From positions 62,001 through 126,000 of the forward strand of contig NZ_JAMXIC010000013.1 of NCBI RefSeq assembly GCF_027587375.1: 64,000 bases of DNA, written 5' to 3'. How positions within the stretch are numbered: the first letter of the stretch is position 1; each line of letters begins with the position of its first letter. Of the stretch, positions 25,553 through 34,295 are shown piece after piece. The position numbers and the translations under genes are program-made. Origin of the DNA: Arthrobacter sp. B2a2-09. GTDB lineage: Bacteria; Actinomycetota; Actinomycetes; Actinomycetales; Micrococcaceae. The notes beneath the pieces are model-generated. The model had not been told where the DNA came from and made no database searches. It saw nothing but the letters and a program-made list of their open reading frames with translations.

Positions 25553-26493
25553 TTCGCACCACTCGCGTCCACCGCGTCAGCGCTGATGGTCACGGAGTCC
25601 GGGATTCCGTACTTCGCGTTGATCGCCTTGTACGTGTCGCCCGCGATCAGAGCCCTGACGGCCGCGACGATCGGCCTGGTCAGTGCCGAACCCTTGGGCA
25701 TGGCGATGCCTACCGGCGTCGGTTCGAAGTCCTGGTTGCTGGCGAGCTCGAAGGCGCCGCCGGAGAGCTTGCTTGCGTAGCTCATGCCGACAAGACCTGA
25801 GAGGACACCGTCCACGCGGCCCGAAATGAGGGCCAGGTTGGCTTCGTTCTGGGAAGGAAACAGCTGAATGTCGATCGGCGCCTTGCCGGCGTCGACGCAC
25901 TGCTTTGAAAACGCCGGAAGGGTCTCGATTCCCTGCGTGGTTCCCTTCTCGCCACCCACCTTGGTGCCGCACAGCTTCATCGCCTCGAGGGCCAATTTCT
26001 TGGGGTTGCCCGCCTTGACGGCAAGGCCTGAGCCACTGCTTTGGTAGGAGGCGAAATCGGCGTTCAGCTTGCGCTCGGCCGTGACGTTGAAACCCGAGAT
26101 GCCGACGTCGTACTTGTTCGAGCTCACGCCCGGGAGGATGGTGTCGAAGGTCGCGGGAACCATCTTGACTTCGAGCCCCAGCGTCTCGCCAACGGCTTTC
26201 GCAAAGTCCGCGTCCCAGCCGACGACCGTCTTGCTGTCAGCTGCGTAGAACTCATAAGGCGCGAAGGTAGGGTCGGTGCCAACCACCAGCGTCCCTTTGG
26301 CTTTGACGTCCGAGGGCAAGAGATTCGCGGCGGCCTGGTTGAAGGGCGCCGCTGGAATCGCGGCGTCTTTGCCGGGAATGGAGCTGGCCGCGGCTTCCTT
26401 GCCGGCGTCGAGTGATGCAGTGGTGCAGCCGCTGAGCCCGAGGGCGGCGGCCAGTAGCAGGGCGCCTGTGGAGATGTATCTAGGACGGTTCAT
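25549..26493 (-). CDS. Amino-acid ABC transporter substrate-binding lipoprotein
   Basis: 314 residues from the ATG at 26493 (GAGAAAGGC upstream). A lipoprotein signal with LSGC lipobox at about residue 23 is followed by a family 3 binding domain: LVVGTDPTFAPYEFYAADSK, GWDADFAKAVGETLGL, PGVSSNKYDVGISGF. The start lies within the end of the deacylase gene, so both are on one transcript. The ligand may be an N-acylated or diamino acid given the deacylase partner. Confidence 0.9.
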   Translation of the reverse strand: MNRPRYISTGALLLAAALGLSGCTTASLDAGKEAAASSIPGKDAAIPAAPFNQAAANLLPSDVKAKGTLVVGTDPTFAPYEFYAADSKTVVGWDADFAKAVGETLGLEVKMVPATFDTILPGVSSNKYDVGISGFNVTAERKLNADFASYQSSGSGLAVKAGNPKKLALEAMKLCGTKVGGEKGTTQGIETLPAFSKQCVDAGKAPIDIQLFPSQNEANLALISGRVDGVLSGLVGMSYASKLSGGAFELASNQDFEPTPVGIAMPKGSALTRPIVAAVRALIAGDTYKAINAKYGIPDSVTISADAVDASGAK

Positions 26494-27514
26494 GATTGCC
26501 TTTCTCATAACTTGTTCCGTGGTCAACGGCGATGTTGACCACGGTGGTGCCGACATTGACGAGCGCGGGATGCCGAACGATTGCGACCACCCCGTCAATG
26601 GGTGCAAAGAAGTCTTTTGGAGGCCGCTCGAGTTCTTCCACCGAGTGAACCCGGGCCACGAGATCTCCGGCCGTGACCTTCTGGCCCAGTTCGACCACCG
26701 GCTCGAGGATGCCTGCCATCGTGGAATGGACCGGGGACTGTGCCGTGAGCTCGACCCACTGGATGAGGGCTTCCGCGGTGGGCGGCCCGGCGTCCTTGAG
26801 CACGCCCCAGTGGCCAAGCAGGGAACGAAGTCCCGTCCTGGCCCTGTTGAGGATCGGCAGGGATACGGTTCCCCTGCCGCCAAGTTCAGTCGAGATCATC
26901 GGTACGCCCGCCTGATCGGCAGCGCCGCTGATGGATCCCGCCTTCAGCATGGGCTTCACCACGACGGAATAAGGGGCATTGAACGCGGCCACCGCCGCCG
27001 CCTTCTCAGCCCATAGCTCCGGCGTCGGCCCTTGGTAGACGAACGCGGACGGAACATACTCCGAGGCGATTCCCCCGGAGTGGATGTCCATGACAAAGTC
27101 CGCCATGGGGATGAGTTCTCCGGCCACAATCGAGGCGATCTGCAGGGCTGGTCCGCCGTCGGCGCGGCCCGGGAGGGCCCGGTTCAGATTGACCCGGTCC
27201 ACGCTGGAAACGCGTCTTCCTTCACGGACAGCGGCGATGTTGAGGGCAGGCAGGATGATCAATCTCCCGGTCACCTCATCCGGGTTCACTGTGCGGATGA
27301 GTTCCTGGAGCAGGATCTGGCCTTCATATTCGTCACCATGCGTACCGGCGATCAAGAGGACCGTGGGGCCGTCTCCACCACTCAGGACCGCGATCGGCGA
27401 GGGGATGACAGCGGCGTCATTCTCGTTGTCCGAGTGTTCGATCTCCAGGTAACCCAACTGCTTGCCGACAGCGGCAAAATCGATGCCGGGTATTCGTGGA
27501 ATGTGCAGGCTCAT
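26480..27514 (-). CDS. Succinylglutamate desuccinylase/aspartoacylase-family deacylase (DoeB-like)
   Basis: 344 residues. The zinc-carboxypeptidase-like motif GTHGDEYEG supplies His and Glu ligands, VNLNRALPG follows, and the third ligand is in MDIHSGG. The C-terminal beta domain (MAGILEPVVELGQKVTAGD) matches AstE/AspA proteins. Known relatives remove acyl groups from amino acids, such as DoeB on N-acetyl-diaminobutyrate in ectoine breakdown. As first gene of an amino-acid importer operon it probably deacylates what the importer brings in; ectoine genes are not seen here. Confidence 0.85.
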   Translation of the reverse strand: MSLHIPRIPGIDFAAVGKQLGYLEIEHSDNENDAAVIPSPIAVLSGGDGPTVLLIAGTHGDEYEGQILLQELIRTVNPDEVTGRLIILPALNIAAVREGRRVSSVDRVNLNRALPGRADGGPALQIASIVAGELIPMADFVMDIHSGGIASEYVPSAFVYQGPTPELWAEKAAAVAAFNAPYSVVVKPMLKAGSISGAADQAGVPMISTELGGRGTVSLPILNRARTGLRSLLGHWGVLKDAGPPTAEALIQWVELTAQSPVHSTMAGILEPVVELGQKVTAGDLVARVHSVEELERPPKDFFAPIDGVVAIVRHPALVNVGTTVVNIAVDHGTSYEKGNHEPS

Positions 27515-27543
27515 AGGGCAACTTTCAAAGGGTTGGTAGAATT

Positions 27544-27567
27544 GGATTCACTGTATACAGTGAATCC
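27544..27567. promoter_or_regulatory. Perfect 24-bp GntR operator palindrome
   Basis: GGATTCACTG-TATA-CAGTGAATCC is an exact palindrome over 24 bases, centred on the TGTATACA core seen in FCD/VanR-type GntR operators. It lies 30 bases before the deacylase start and about 50 bases before the divergent GntR gene, so one site can regulate both. Confidence 0.85.
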
Positions 27568-27625
27568 TGTGATGTAAAGCACGTAGGATTGACCGAGTTT
27601 TGATACCGAAAAGGGGATGAGGCGA

Positions 27626-28252
27626 ATGGCCGCGCAAGCTGCCAAGGGGATACGGCCGCTGAGCGAGCACGTCTACGACAGGATCAGCAATGAGATCGTC
27701 AACGGAGTGGTCGAGCCTGGCGCTCCCCTGGTCCAGGAACAGCTGGCCGAAGAATACGGCGTTTCCCGGACCCCGGTCCGGGACGCCCTGAACCGTTTGG
27801 TCCACGAAGGACTCGCCACTTTGGTGCCCGGCGCAGGCTATTTTGCGACGACGCTGACCCGCTCAGCTGTCGAGGAGGTCTATGAGGTACGCAAGGCCCT
27901 CGAGATCATGGCCATCAGACAGTGCGGGGCCAAGTACACAAACCTTCAGCTTGCGCGTCTTGAGCTGCTCATCGCCGAGGGTGCGGCAAGCGCGGACCCG
28001 GAGGAACTGTTTACCGCTACGCGGGCGTTCCATTTGGGCTTGGCAGCACCTGCGCCCAACGGATTCCTGCTGAAAACGCTCGAATCCGTCTGGGACAACC
28101 CGGTTCAGCGGCTCATCAGCCGCTCGTATCCCTTGGACGACGCCAAGCTTGAGCGCGTGGCAGATGCCCACCGGAAGATCCTGGCTGCGGCCCGCGCCAA
28201 CGACCTCGAAACACTGATCCCTTTGCTGGATTTGTGCCACGAGAAGGACTGA
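27626..28252 (+). CDS. GntR-family (FCD) transcriptional regulator
   Basis: 208 residues from the ATG at 27626, chosen because AAAGGGG lies nine bases upstream; the ATG at 27617 sits on that site. The helix-turn-helix segment is LVQEQLAEEYGVSRTPVRDALNRLVHEGLATLVPG, and the rest is an FCD helical domain with RKALEIMAIRQCG. It is divergent from the deacylase/ABC operon across the 24-bp palindrome and is its likely repressor. The FCD domain looks short, ending at LLDLCHEKD. Confidence 0.88.
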   Translation: MAAQAAKGIRPLSEHVYDRISNEIVNGVVEPGAPLVQEQLAEEYGVSRTPVRDALNRLVHEGLATLVPGAGYFATTLTRSAVEEVYEVRKALEIMAIRQCGAKYTNLQLARLELLIAEGAASADPEELFTATRAFHLGLAAPAPNGFLLKTLESVWDNPVQRLISRSYPLDDAKLERVADAHRKILAAARANDLETLIPLLDLCHEKD

Positions 28253-28273
28253 CCGGCAAAAGGGGACGAAAAA

Positions 28274-28313
28274 GGCCCGTAGTGCACGCCAATCATGGCG
28301 CGCCCTACGGGCT
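28274..28313. terminator. Stem-loop between the GntR and DUF3073 genes
   Basis: GGCCCGTAGTGCACGCC pairs with GGCGCGCCCTACGGGCT, with a few mismatches, around a short AATCAT loop. It is flanked by an A-rich stretch before and a T-rich stretch after, between convergent genes, so it probably works in both directions. Confidence 0.65.
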
Positions 28314-28408
28314 CAATCGTTTTGGGTGGCATCTGGGGATGCCAAATGACTTCGTGTACGACGGCGGTACGCAACTCGATGCCGAAAGGCACCTGATTGT
28401 TGCTACAG

Positions 28409-28642
28409 CTATCCGATGCGGCGGGTGTCTACCTCGTCGTCATCGTCTTCCAAGTCCTGTGCGTACTTGTCCTCGTAAGCCGAGTAGTCCGGCTCCGGCG
28501 GATCATCCGCGAAGCGGCTCGTCGCACGACTTGATGGCCCGGTCAGCTCGCGCTGAAGGGCCGAATAGTCAGTGTTCGGGGAGTAGTACTTGATGTCCCG
28601 AGCCTGCTTGGTAGCTTTTGCCTTTTGACGGCCGCGCCCCAT
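28409..28642 (-). CDS. DUF3073 family protein
   Basis: 77 residues from the ATG at 28642 (AAAGGGGGT upstream). The actinobacterial DUF3073 pattern is clear: MGRGRQKAKATKQARDIKYY and SPNTDYSALQREL, then an acidic tail. The basic N-terminus and acidic C-terminus suggest a nucleic-acid-associated role, but none is established. The region between it and the gene at 28864 carries only its promoter. Confidence 0.9.
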   Translation of the reverse strand: MGRGRQKAKATKQARDIKYYSPNTDYSALQRELTGPSSRATSRFADDPPEPDYSAYEDKYAQDLEDDDDEVDTRRIG

Positions 28643-28863
28643 GGCGTGACCCCCTTTTGTACTTGGACCGGAGGTGGTCACCTTGGCTATCGGTGAGGCC
28701 CCGGAATGTTTGGTCAATTTGTCGTATGTCTAGATTACATGCTTTCTGGAGCAACTGCGTGCCACGACCTTCGCGAAAGCAGCGTCACAGGTCCACCTGG
28801 CAGCATCACCGTTCATTGGCATGAAAAACTTGGGTAGAGTCGCCCTAATATCGGGCCGCACGC

Positions 28864-29580
28864 ATGAAAGGCGCAAACTCAGACATGGGCCAGGACAACA
28901 CCATCCCGGGCAACAACGGTACAGGCGACAACGAGTCGCCGGTAGACCCTGGTTCAGGGACCGAAGATCCGGGGACTTCGGGCAACTACCCGGACAATGG
29001 TCTGCCTGGCGAAACCGAGCCCGAGGACAACACTCCCGCCGAAAAAGTCTCGTCCCTACGGGGCGCCCTGGACGCCATAACGCGGTACCGGCTCATCATC
29101 GGCGGCATTGTGCTGGCTGTGTTGATCCTCATCGGCGTAGTGATCTGGCTTCTCGTTGGAGCGTTGGCCAACCATCCGGTGGCCGCTTCCACCCCCGAAC
29201 CGGCCACGTCCACCAGCCGCGGCCCCCTCCCGGCGGACATCGAGGCAAAGGACTACCAGCTGGGCGATTGCTTCGCGGATTTCGACTCCAACGCCACCAA
29301 GTCCAAGGCGGTGGACTGCACCACCGACCATTCGGCCCAGCTGGGCGCCATTTTCCGGTACAAGGCAGACGACACCTTCCCCGGCGCCAATGCGTTGCGT
29401 GACAAGGGCCGCGAAATCTGCCGTGACGTAATGCTCAACGAGGCATCGAGCAAGTACGCACTCCTCCAGCAGAACGTGTACCCGAGCGCCTCCAGCTGGG
29501 ACAACGGTGACCGCCGAGTGGACTGCTTCATCGTGGTGAACTCGGGAAACACGCTCAAGGAATCCGTGCTGCAGAAATAG
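28864..29580 (+). CDS. Single-pass membrane protein with septum-formation-like domain
   Basis: 238 residues, or 231 if the ATG at 28885 is used. An acidic, Pro/Gly-rich N-terminus of about 70 residues precedes one membrane helix (LIIGGIVLAVLILIGVVIWLLV). An extracytoplasmic domain follows with LGDCFADF, AVDCTTDHSAQLGAIF and VDCFIVV, the cysteine-bearing pattern of the Septum_form family in actinobacteria. Two pairs of cysteines may form disulfides. Function unknown. It ends 10 bases from the convergent clpB gene. Confidence 0.75.
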   Translation: MKGANSDMGQDNTIPGNNGTGDNESPVDPGSGTEDPGTSGNYPDNGLPGETEPEDNTPAEKVSSLRGALDAITRYRLIIGGIVLAVLILIGVVIWLLVGALANHPVAASTPEPATSTSRGPLPADIEAKDYQLGDCFADFDSNATKSKAVDCTTDHSAQLGAIFRYKADDTFPGANALRDKGREICRDVMLNEASSKYALLQQNVYPSASSWDNGDRRVDCFIVVNSGNTLKESVLQK

Positions 29581-29590
29581 TGCCGCCCAG

Positions 29591-32260
29591 TTAGTCCTTC
29601 CGCCTCACCATCAGGCCGCTGCCCGCCGGAGCTCCGCCGTCGGGACCCGTCAAGGCTTCGAGCCCCTCGATGGTGAGTTCATCGACGTCGGCCGCGGTGT
29701 CCACCAGCACCGTGTCGCCGTCCCCGATCTGTCCGGCGAGGATCTCCTTGGCCAGGCGGTCGCCGATCTCGCGTTGAACCAGCCGACGCAACGGACGAGC
29801 TCCGTAGGCGGGATCGTAACCGGACATCGCGAGCCAGGCGCGGGCGCCGTCACTGACCTCAAGGGTGAGCCGGCGGTCGTGCAGCCGCTTGGTCAGCTCG
29901 TCCACATGCAGCTCGACGATCCTGGCGAGCTCGTCCACGCTGAGGGCATCAAACAGGACAATCTCATCGAGCCGGTTGAGGAACTCCGGCTTGAAGGACG
30001 CGTTGACCACGGCCATGACCGCATTTCGCTTCGCCGTGGCGTCCAGGGTTGGATCCACGAGGAACTGGCTGCCGTGGTTAGACGTCAGCACCAGGATGGT
30101 GTTCCGGAAGTCCACGGTGCGGCCCTGCCCGTCGGTGAGGCGACCGTCGTCGAGCACTTGCAGGAGGATGTCGAACACTTCCGGGTGGGCCTTCTCCACC
30201 TCGTCGAGCAGGATCACGGAGTACGGGCGACGGCGGACCGCTTCAGTGAGCTGGCCGCCTTCCTCGTAGCCCACGTATCCGGGAGGGGCACCGACCAGCC
30301 GGGCTACGGAGTGCTTCTCCCCGTATTCGGACATGTCGATCCGCACCATGGCGCGTTCGTCGTCGAACAGGAAGTCAGCAAGCGCCTTGGCGAGCTCGGT
30401 TTTACCGACGCCGGTGGGGCCCAGGAACAGGAACGAACCCGTAGGGCGGTTGGGGTCGCTGATGCCCGCACGGGCGCGGCGGACGGCATCGGAAACGGCG
30501 GCCACTGCCTTGGACTGGCCGATCAGGCGCTTTCCGATCTCCTCTTCCATGTGCAGCAGCTTCTGGGATTCGCCCTGCAGCATGCGGCCGGCGGGGATCC
30601 CGGTCCAGGCCGAAATGACCTCGGCGATATCGTCCGCCGTGACTTCGTCCGCGACCATCAGGGCGGGCTTCGCTTCGCCCCGCGCTTCCCGGGCGGACTC
30701 TTCCTCGGCCGCTGCGCTGAGCTCGCGCTCCAAGGCAGGCAGTTCGCCGTAGAGAATGCGTGAGGCGGCTTCAAGGTCGCCTTCGCGCTGGTACTTTTCG
30801 GCAGCCGAACGCAATTCGTCGATTTTTGCTTTGAGGTCGCCTACTCGGTTGAGCCCGGCCTTCTCGGCTTCCCAGCGGGCGTTCAGCGCCCCAAGGGCTT
30901 CCTTCTTGTCCGCCTTGTCCGCGCGAAGCGCAGCGAGGCGTTCGATGGAGGCCGCGTCGGTCTCACGGGCGAGGGCCAGTTCCTCCATGGTGAGGCGGTC
31001 CACGGCACGGCGGAGCTGGTCGATTTCCTCCGGAGCGGAGTCGATTTCCATGCGCAGCCGGGACGCGGCCTCGTCGACGAGGTCGATCGCCTTGTCCGGC
31101 AACTGACGGCCCGAGATGTAGCGGTTGGAGAGTGTGGCGGCGGCCACGAGGGCGGAGTCTGCGATGGCTACCTTGTGGTGGGCCTCGTAGCGTTCCTTGA
31201 GGCCGCGGAGGATACCGATGGTGTCCTCCACGCTCGGCTCACCCACGTAGACCTGCTGGAAGCGGCGTTCCAAGGCGGGGTCCTTCTCGACATTCTCGCG
31301 GTACTCGTCCAGGGTGGTGGCGCCGATGAGCCGCAGCTCGCCGCGGGCCAGCATGGGCTTGAGCATGTTGCCGGCGTCCATGGCGCTTTCACCGGTGGCA
31401 CCGGCGCCCACCACGGTGTGGATTTCGTCGATGAATGTGACGATCTGCCCTTTGGAGTTCTTGATCTCCTCCAGCACGGCCTTGAGCCGTTCCTCGAATT
31501 CGCCGCGGTACTTCGCGCCGGCCACCATGGACGCGAGGTCCAGCGCGATCAGGGTCTTGCCCCGCAGGCTTTCCGGGACGTCGCCGGCCACCATGCGTTG
31601 GGCGAGGCCTTCGACGACGGCGGTCTTGCCGACACCCGGTTCACCGATCAGCACGGGGTTGTTCTTGGTGCGGCGGCTCAGGACCTGGACGACACGCCGG
31701 ATTTCACTGTCCCGCCCGATCACGGGATCCAGCTTGCCGGCGCGCGCCACGGCAGTGAGGTCCATGCCGTATTTCTCTAGCGCCTGGAAGGTGTTTTCCG
31801 GGTCTTGCGAGGTGACTTTCCGGTCGCCACGGACACCCGGCAGGGCGGCGAGGAGCGCTTCATGGGAGGCGCCGGCGTCGCGCAATAGCTTCCCTACGGA
31901 GTCGCTTCCGGCAGAGAGCCCCAGGAGGAGGTGCTCAGTGGATACGAAGGAGTCGCCGAGTTTCTCGGCCTCGTTCTGGGCGGCCTGGATGGCCTGCATG
32001 GAAGGGCGGGAAAGCTGCGCTTGCTGCACGGAACTGCCCGACGACGACGGCAGGGCCTTGATGGCCGAACTTGCCTGCACGCTCACGGCATCCGGGTCGG
32101 CTCCGGTGGCGCGCAAAAGCGCCACCGCGACGCCTTCGCGCTGGTCCATGAGGGCCTTGAGCAGGTGGGCCGGCTCCAGCTGCGGATTCCCGGCGGTGGA
32201 GGCGTTCATGGCCGCCGCGGAAAGAGCCTCCTGGCTCTTGGTGGTGAATTTGACGTCCAT
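29591..32260 (-). CDS. clpB: ClpB protein disaggregase
   Basis: 889 residues from the ATG at 32260 (AAAGGAG upstream). An N-terminal Clp repeat domain ([16 protein letters not shown]) precedes AAA domain 1 (Walker A GEPGVGKT, Walker [15 protein letters not shown]). A coiled middle domain spans about residues 410-520. AAA domain 2 has GPTGVGKT and [13 protein letters not shown]. With DnaK it rescues aggregated proteins after heat stress. A HAIR-type inverted repeat upstream indicates HspR control. Confidence 0.97.
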   Translation of the reverse strand: MDVKFTTKSQEALSAAAMNASTAGNPQLEPAHLLKALMDQREGVAVALLRATGADPDAVSVQASSAIKALPSSSGSSVQQAQLSRPSMQAIQAAQNEAEKLGDSFVSTEHLLLGLSAGSDSVGKLLRDAGASHEALLAALPGVRGDRKVTSQDPENTFQALEKYGMDLTAVARAGKLDPVIGRDSEIRRVVQVLSRRTKNNPVLIGEPGVGKTAVVEGLAQRMVAGDVPESLRGKTLIALDLASMVAGAKYRGEFEERLKAVLEEIKNSKGQIVTFIDEIHTVVGAGATGESAMDAGNMLKPMLARGELRLIGATTLDEYRENVEKDPALERRFQQVYVGEPSVEDTIGILRGLKERYEAHHKVAIADSALVAAATLSNRYISGRQLPDKAIDLVDEAASRLRMEIDSAPEEIDQLRRAVDRLTMEELALARETDAASIERLAALRADKADKKEALGALNARWEAEKAGLNRVGDLKAKIDELRSAAEKYQREGDLEAASRILYGELPALERELSAAAEEESAREARGEAKPALMVADEVTADDIAEVISAWTGIPAGRMLQGESQKLLHMEEEIGKRLIGQSKAVAAVSDAVRRARAGISDPNRPTGSFLFLGPTGVGKTELAKALADFLFDDERAMVRIDMSEYGEKHSVARLVGAPPGYVGYEEGGQLTEAVRRRPYSVILLDEVEKAHPEVFDILLQVLDDGRLTDGQGRTVDFRNTILVLTSNHGSQFLVDPTLDATAKRNAVMAVVNASFKPEFLNRLDEIVLFDALSVDELARIVELHVDELTKRLHDRRLTLEVSDGARAWLAMSGYDPAYGARPLRRLVQREIGDRLAKEILAGQIGDGDTVLVDTAADVDELTIEGLEALTGPDGGAPAGSGLMVRRKD

Positions 32261-32292
32261 GGAAGAGCTCCTTTCGGGAGTAGACAGTTTCT

Positions 32293-32321
32293 CAAAGTTG
32301 AGTCTACTATGCTCAACTTTG
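32293..32321. promoter_or_regulatory. HAIR element (HspR-binding inverted repeat) before clpB
   Basis: CAAAGTTGAG and CTCAACTTTG are exact inverse arms separated by nine bases. The inner part, GTTGAGT-N7-GCTCAAC (32297-32317), closely fits the known HAIR consensus CTTGAGT-N7-ACTCAAG. It lies 33 bases before the clpB start, so HspR repression of clpB is expected. Confidence 0.85.
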
Positions 32322-32483
32322 GCAATTCGTCCCTCCTGCTCCATGTTTGCCGACGGCGAAACTGCTGTCCATAGCCTTCTCCGCTTATGCGGAAAAGCCC
32401 CTCGCCGTTTGCGACCCGTGGCCCTAGGATCAGGTGTGACCGGGTGGAACACCCGCTGGCGAGCATGAGAAAAAGGACACGTA

Positions 32484-32822
32484 ATGAAGAAGTTCGTAGT
32501 TCTCTACAATGCACCGCAATCGGCGGAATCGGCCATGGCTGACAGCACCCCCGAGGCAGCAGCCGAAGGCATGAAGCTGTGGATGGACTGGGCCGCGAAG
32601 GCTGGCGACGGGATTACCGATCTTGGCACGCCCCTCGGCGGAGGCAAGGTAGTTGGGAACTCTGGAGTATCCGATGCCGAGACCGGAGTGGGCGGTTACA
32701 GCGTCCTCCAGGCCGAAGACATGGACGGAGCCCTGAAGCTCCTCGAAGGCCACCCGCATTTCCTCATGGCACCCGAAGCCTCGATCACCGTCTACGAAGC
32801 GCTCGACATCCCGGGCATGTAA
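32484..32822 (+). CDS. YCII-related (DGPF) domain protein
   Basis: 112 residues. The ferredoxin-like YCII fold is suggested by MKKFVVLYNAP, the acidic/aromatic helix MKLWMDWAAKAG, GGYSVLQAEDMDGALKLLEGHPHF and VYEALDIPGM. AAAAAGGA precedes the start. Proteins of this family are small possible enzymes or stress-related proteins and no substrate can be given. It is divergent from clpB and has its own upstream region. Confidence 0.82.
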   Translation: MKKFVVLYNAPQSAESAMADSTPEAAAEGMKLWMDWAAKAGDGITDLGTPLGGGKVVGNSGVSDAETGVGGYSVLQAEDMDGALKLLEGHPHFLMAPEASITVYEALDIPGM

Positions 32823-32868
32823 CGCACCACCCGCCGTCCCACCCACCGTTGAAAACGTGGGGTCCGGA

Positions 32869-32900
32869 CCGCGCGCTGCGTGCCGGAACGCAGCGCGCGG
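32869..32900. other. Perfect 13-bp GC hairpin between YCII and SRPBCC genes
   Basis: CCGCGCGCTGCGT and ACGCAGCGCGCGG are exact inverses around a GCCGGA loop. It lies 47 bases after the YCII stop and 36 before the SRPBCC start. There is no T tract, so it is not a classical terminator; it may be an RNA-stability or partial-termination element. Confidence 0.8.
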
Positions 32901-32935
32901 CCCGCACCCACTATCCCGACAAAGCGCCGTACGAT

Positions 32936-33409
32936 ATGCACATGGCACCCTTCACAGTCACTCGCAATGCGCTGATCCCCGCCGCACCCTCGGACATCTT
33001 CCCCCTCGTCAACGACTTCCACGAATGGACCAAATGGTCTCCGTGGGAAGCCGTTGACCCCAAGCTGAGCCGCAGCTACTCGGGCAACGAATCCGGCGTC
33101 GGAGCAAAGTATGCCTGGAGCGGCAACAACAAGGCGGGCACCGGCACCATGGAAATCGTCGGCTCGGAAGATCCCGGCAAGATCGACATCCGTCTCGAAT
33201 TCACCAAGCCGATGAAGGCCGTCAACCCCACTGGGTTCACGTTCGTGCCCGAAGGTGCGGGCACCCGCGTCACATGGACAATGACCGGCGAAAACAAGGG
33301 CCTTGGCAAGATCTTCGCGTTGTTCATGAACATGGACAAGATGGTGGGCGGCGACTTCGAAAAGGGCCTGACCGCACTCTCAGCGGTAGCCACCCGGAAG
33401 AACTCGTAG
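32936..33409 (+). CDS. SRPBCC-family (polyketide cyclase-like) protein
   Basis: 157 residues. The START-like pattern is clear: APFTVTRNALIPAAPSDIFPLVNDFHEWTKWSPWE, then GVGAKYAWSGNN and VTWTMTGENKGLGKIFALF. Such folds bind hydrophobic ligands; no ligand can be assigned. Two starts (32936 and 32942) are possible and neither has a good ribosome site. The gene is followed 16 bases later by the DUF4031-HD gene. Confidence 0.8.
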   Translation: MHMAPFTVTRNALIPAAPSDIFPLVNDFHEWTKWSPWEAVDPKLSRSYSGNESGVGAKYAWSGNNKAGTGTMEIVGSEDPGKIDIRLEFTKPMKAVNPTGFTFVPEGAGTRVTWTMTGENKGLGKIFALFMNMDKMVGGDFEKGLTALSAVATRKNS

Positions 33410-33425
33410 TCCCCTGGCGCAGGCC

Positions 33426-34295
33426 ATGGCCGTCTACGTCGATCCGCCGCTGTGGCCCGCCCACGGAACCGTGTTTTCCCATCTCGTCTCGGACACATCG
33501 CTCGAGGAGCTGCATGCCTTCGCCGAGGCCGCGGGGATTCCCGAGCGCGCATTCGACGGCGACCACTACGACGTCCCGGAACGCCGCTACCGGGATCTTC
33601 TCTCCGCAGGCGCCATCCCCGTGGAGGCCCGAATTTTGGTGCGGAAACTTATCGCGAGCGGCTTGCGGATCCCCGCCCGCCAACGCAGCAAAGCCCTCAC
33701 CGTGCCCTTGCTGGAGCGCTGGAATTCGACGCTTCCGGGCCATGAGGAACTGGGTTTCGAACTCCTTGAACGCTGGGGCGAGGACCACCGGAAGTACCAC
33801 AGCCGCACCCATCTGTTGGCGGTCCTGGAAGCCTTGGACCTCCTCAGCGAACCCGCGCTGCCTGCGCGCCCAGTAACTTTGGCCGCGTGGTTTCACGACG
33901 CCGTCTATGAGGGAATCGCCGGGCAGGACGAAGAGCAATCGGCCAGGCTGGCGGAGGACCGCCTGGCCATTGCGGGTCTTCCCGAGCCAGTGATCGGCGA
34001 AGTTGCCCGGCTGGTCAGGCTGACCTCCACCCACAGCCCCGAACCGGGAGACCACGCCGGCGCCCTCTTGTGCGACGCCGATCTGTCCATCCTCGGCGCG
34101 GAACCGACGGCGTACGGGCGTTACCTGGCTGCTGTCCGCGAAGACTACGCCCACGTCAGCGATGCCGACTTCGCCGCCGGTCGGGCCGCGGTAGTCCGCC
34201 AGCTACTCGCCTTGGATCCGCTCTTTCACAGCGAACGCGCGAAAAGCCTGTGGCTGGATGCCGCTCGCCGCAACCTGGAGGCCGAACTGTCATGA
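33426..34295 (+). CDS. DUF4031 domain fused to an HD-type phosphohydrolase domain
   Basis: 289 residues. Residues 1-80 match DUF4031 (MAVYVDPPLWPAHGTVFSHL, HYDVPERRY). Residues about 90-289 look like a predicted HD-superfamily hydrolase: YHSRTHLLAVLEAL, AAWFHDAVYEG (the HD pair), LTSTHSP and CDADLSILG. Both halves also occur as separate proteins. Activity on a phosphorylated metabolite or nucleotide is expected from the HD fold. It overlaps the next gene by four bases. Confidence 0.85.
   Translation: MAVYVDPPLWPAHGTVFSHLVSDTSLEELHAFAEAAGIPERAFDGDHYDVPERRYRDLLSAGAIPVEARILVRKLIASGLRIPARQRSKALTVPLLERWNSTLPGHEELGFELLERWGEDHRKYHSRTHLLAVLEALDLLSEPALPARPVTLAAWFHDAVYEGIAGQDEEQSARLAEDRLAIAGLPEPVIGEVARLVRLTSTHSPEPGDHAGALLCDADLSILGAEPTAYGRYLAAVREDYAHVSDADFAAGRAAVVRQLLALDPLFHSERAKSLWLDAARRNLEAELS

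Noticed and set aside
29591..32452. N-terminal extension of ClpB to 953 residues
   Set aside because: The extra 64 residues would run through the HAIR operator and match no ClpB. The ATG at 32260 has a strong ribosome site and the standard N-terminus.
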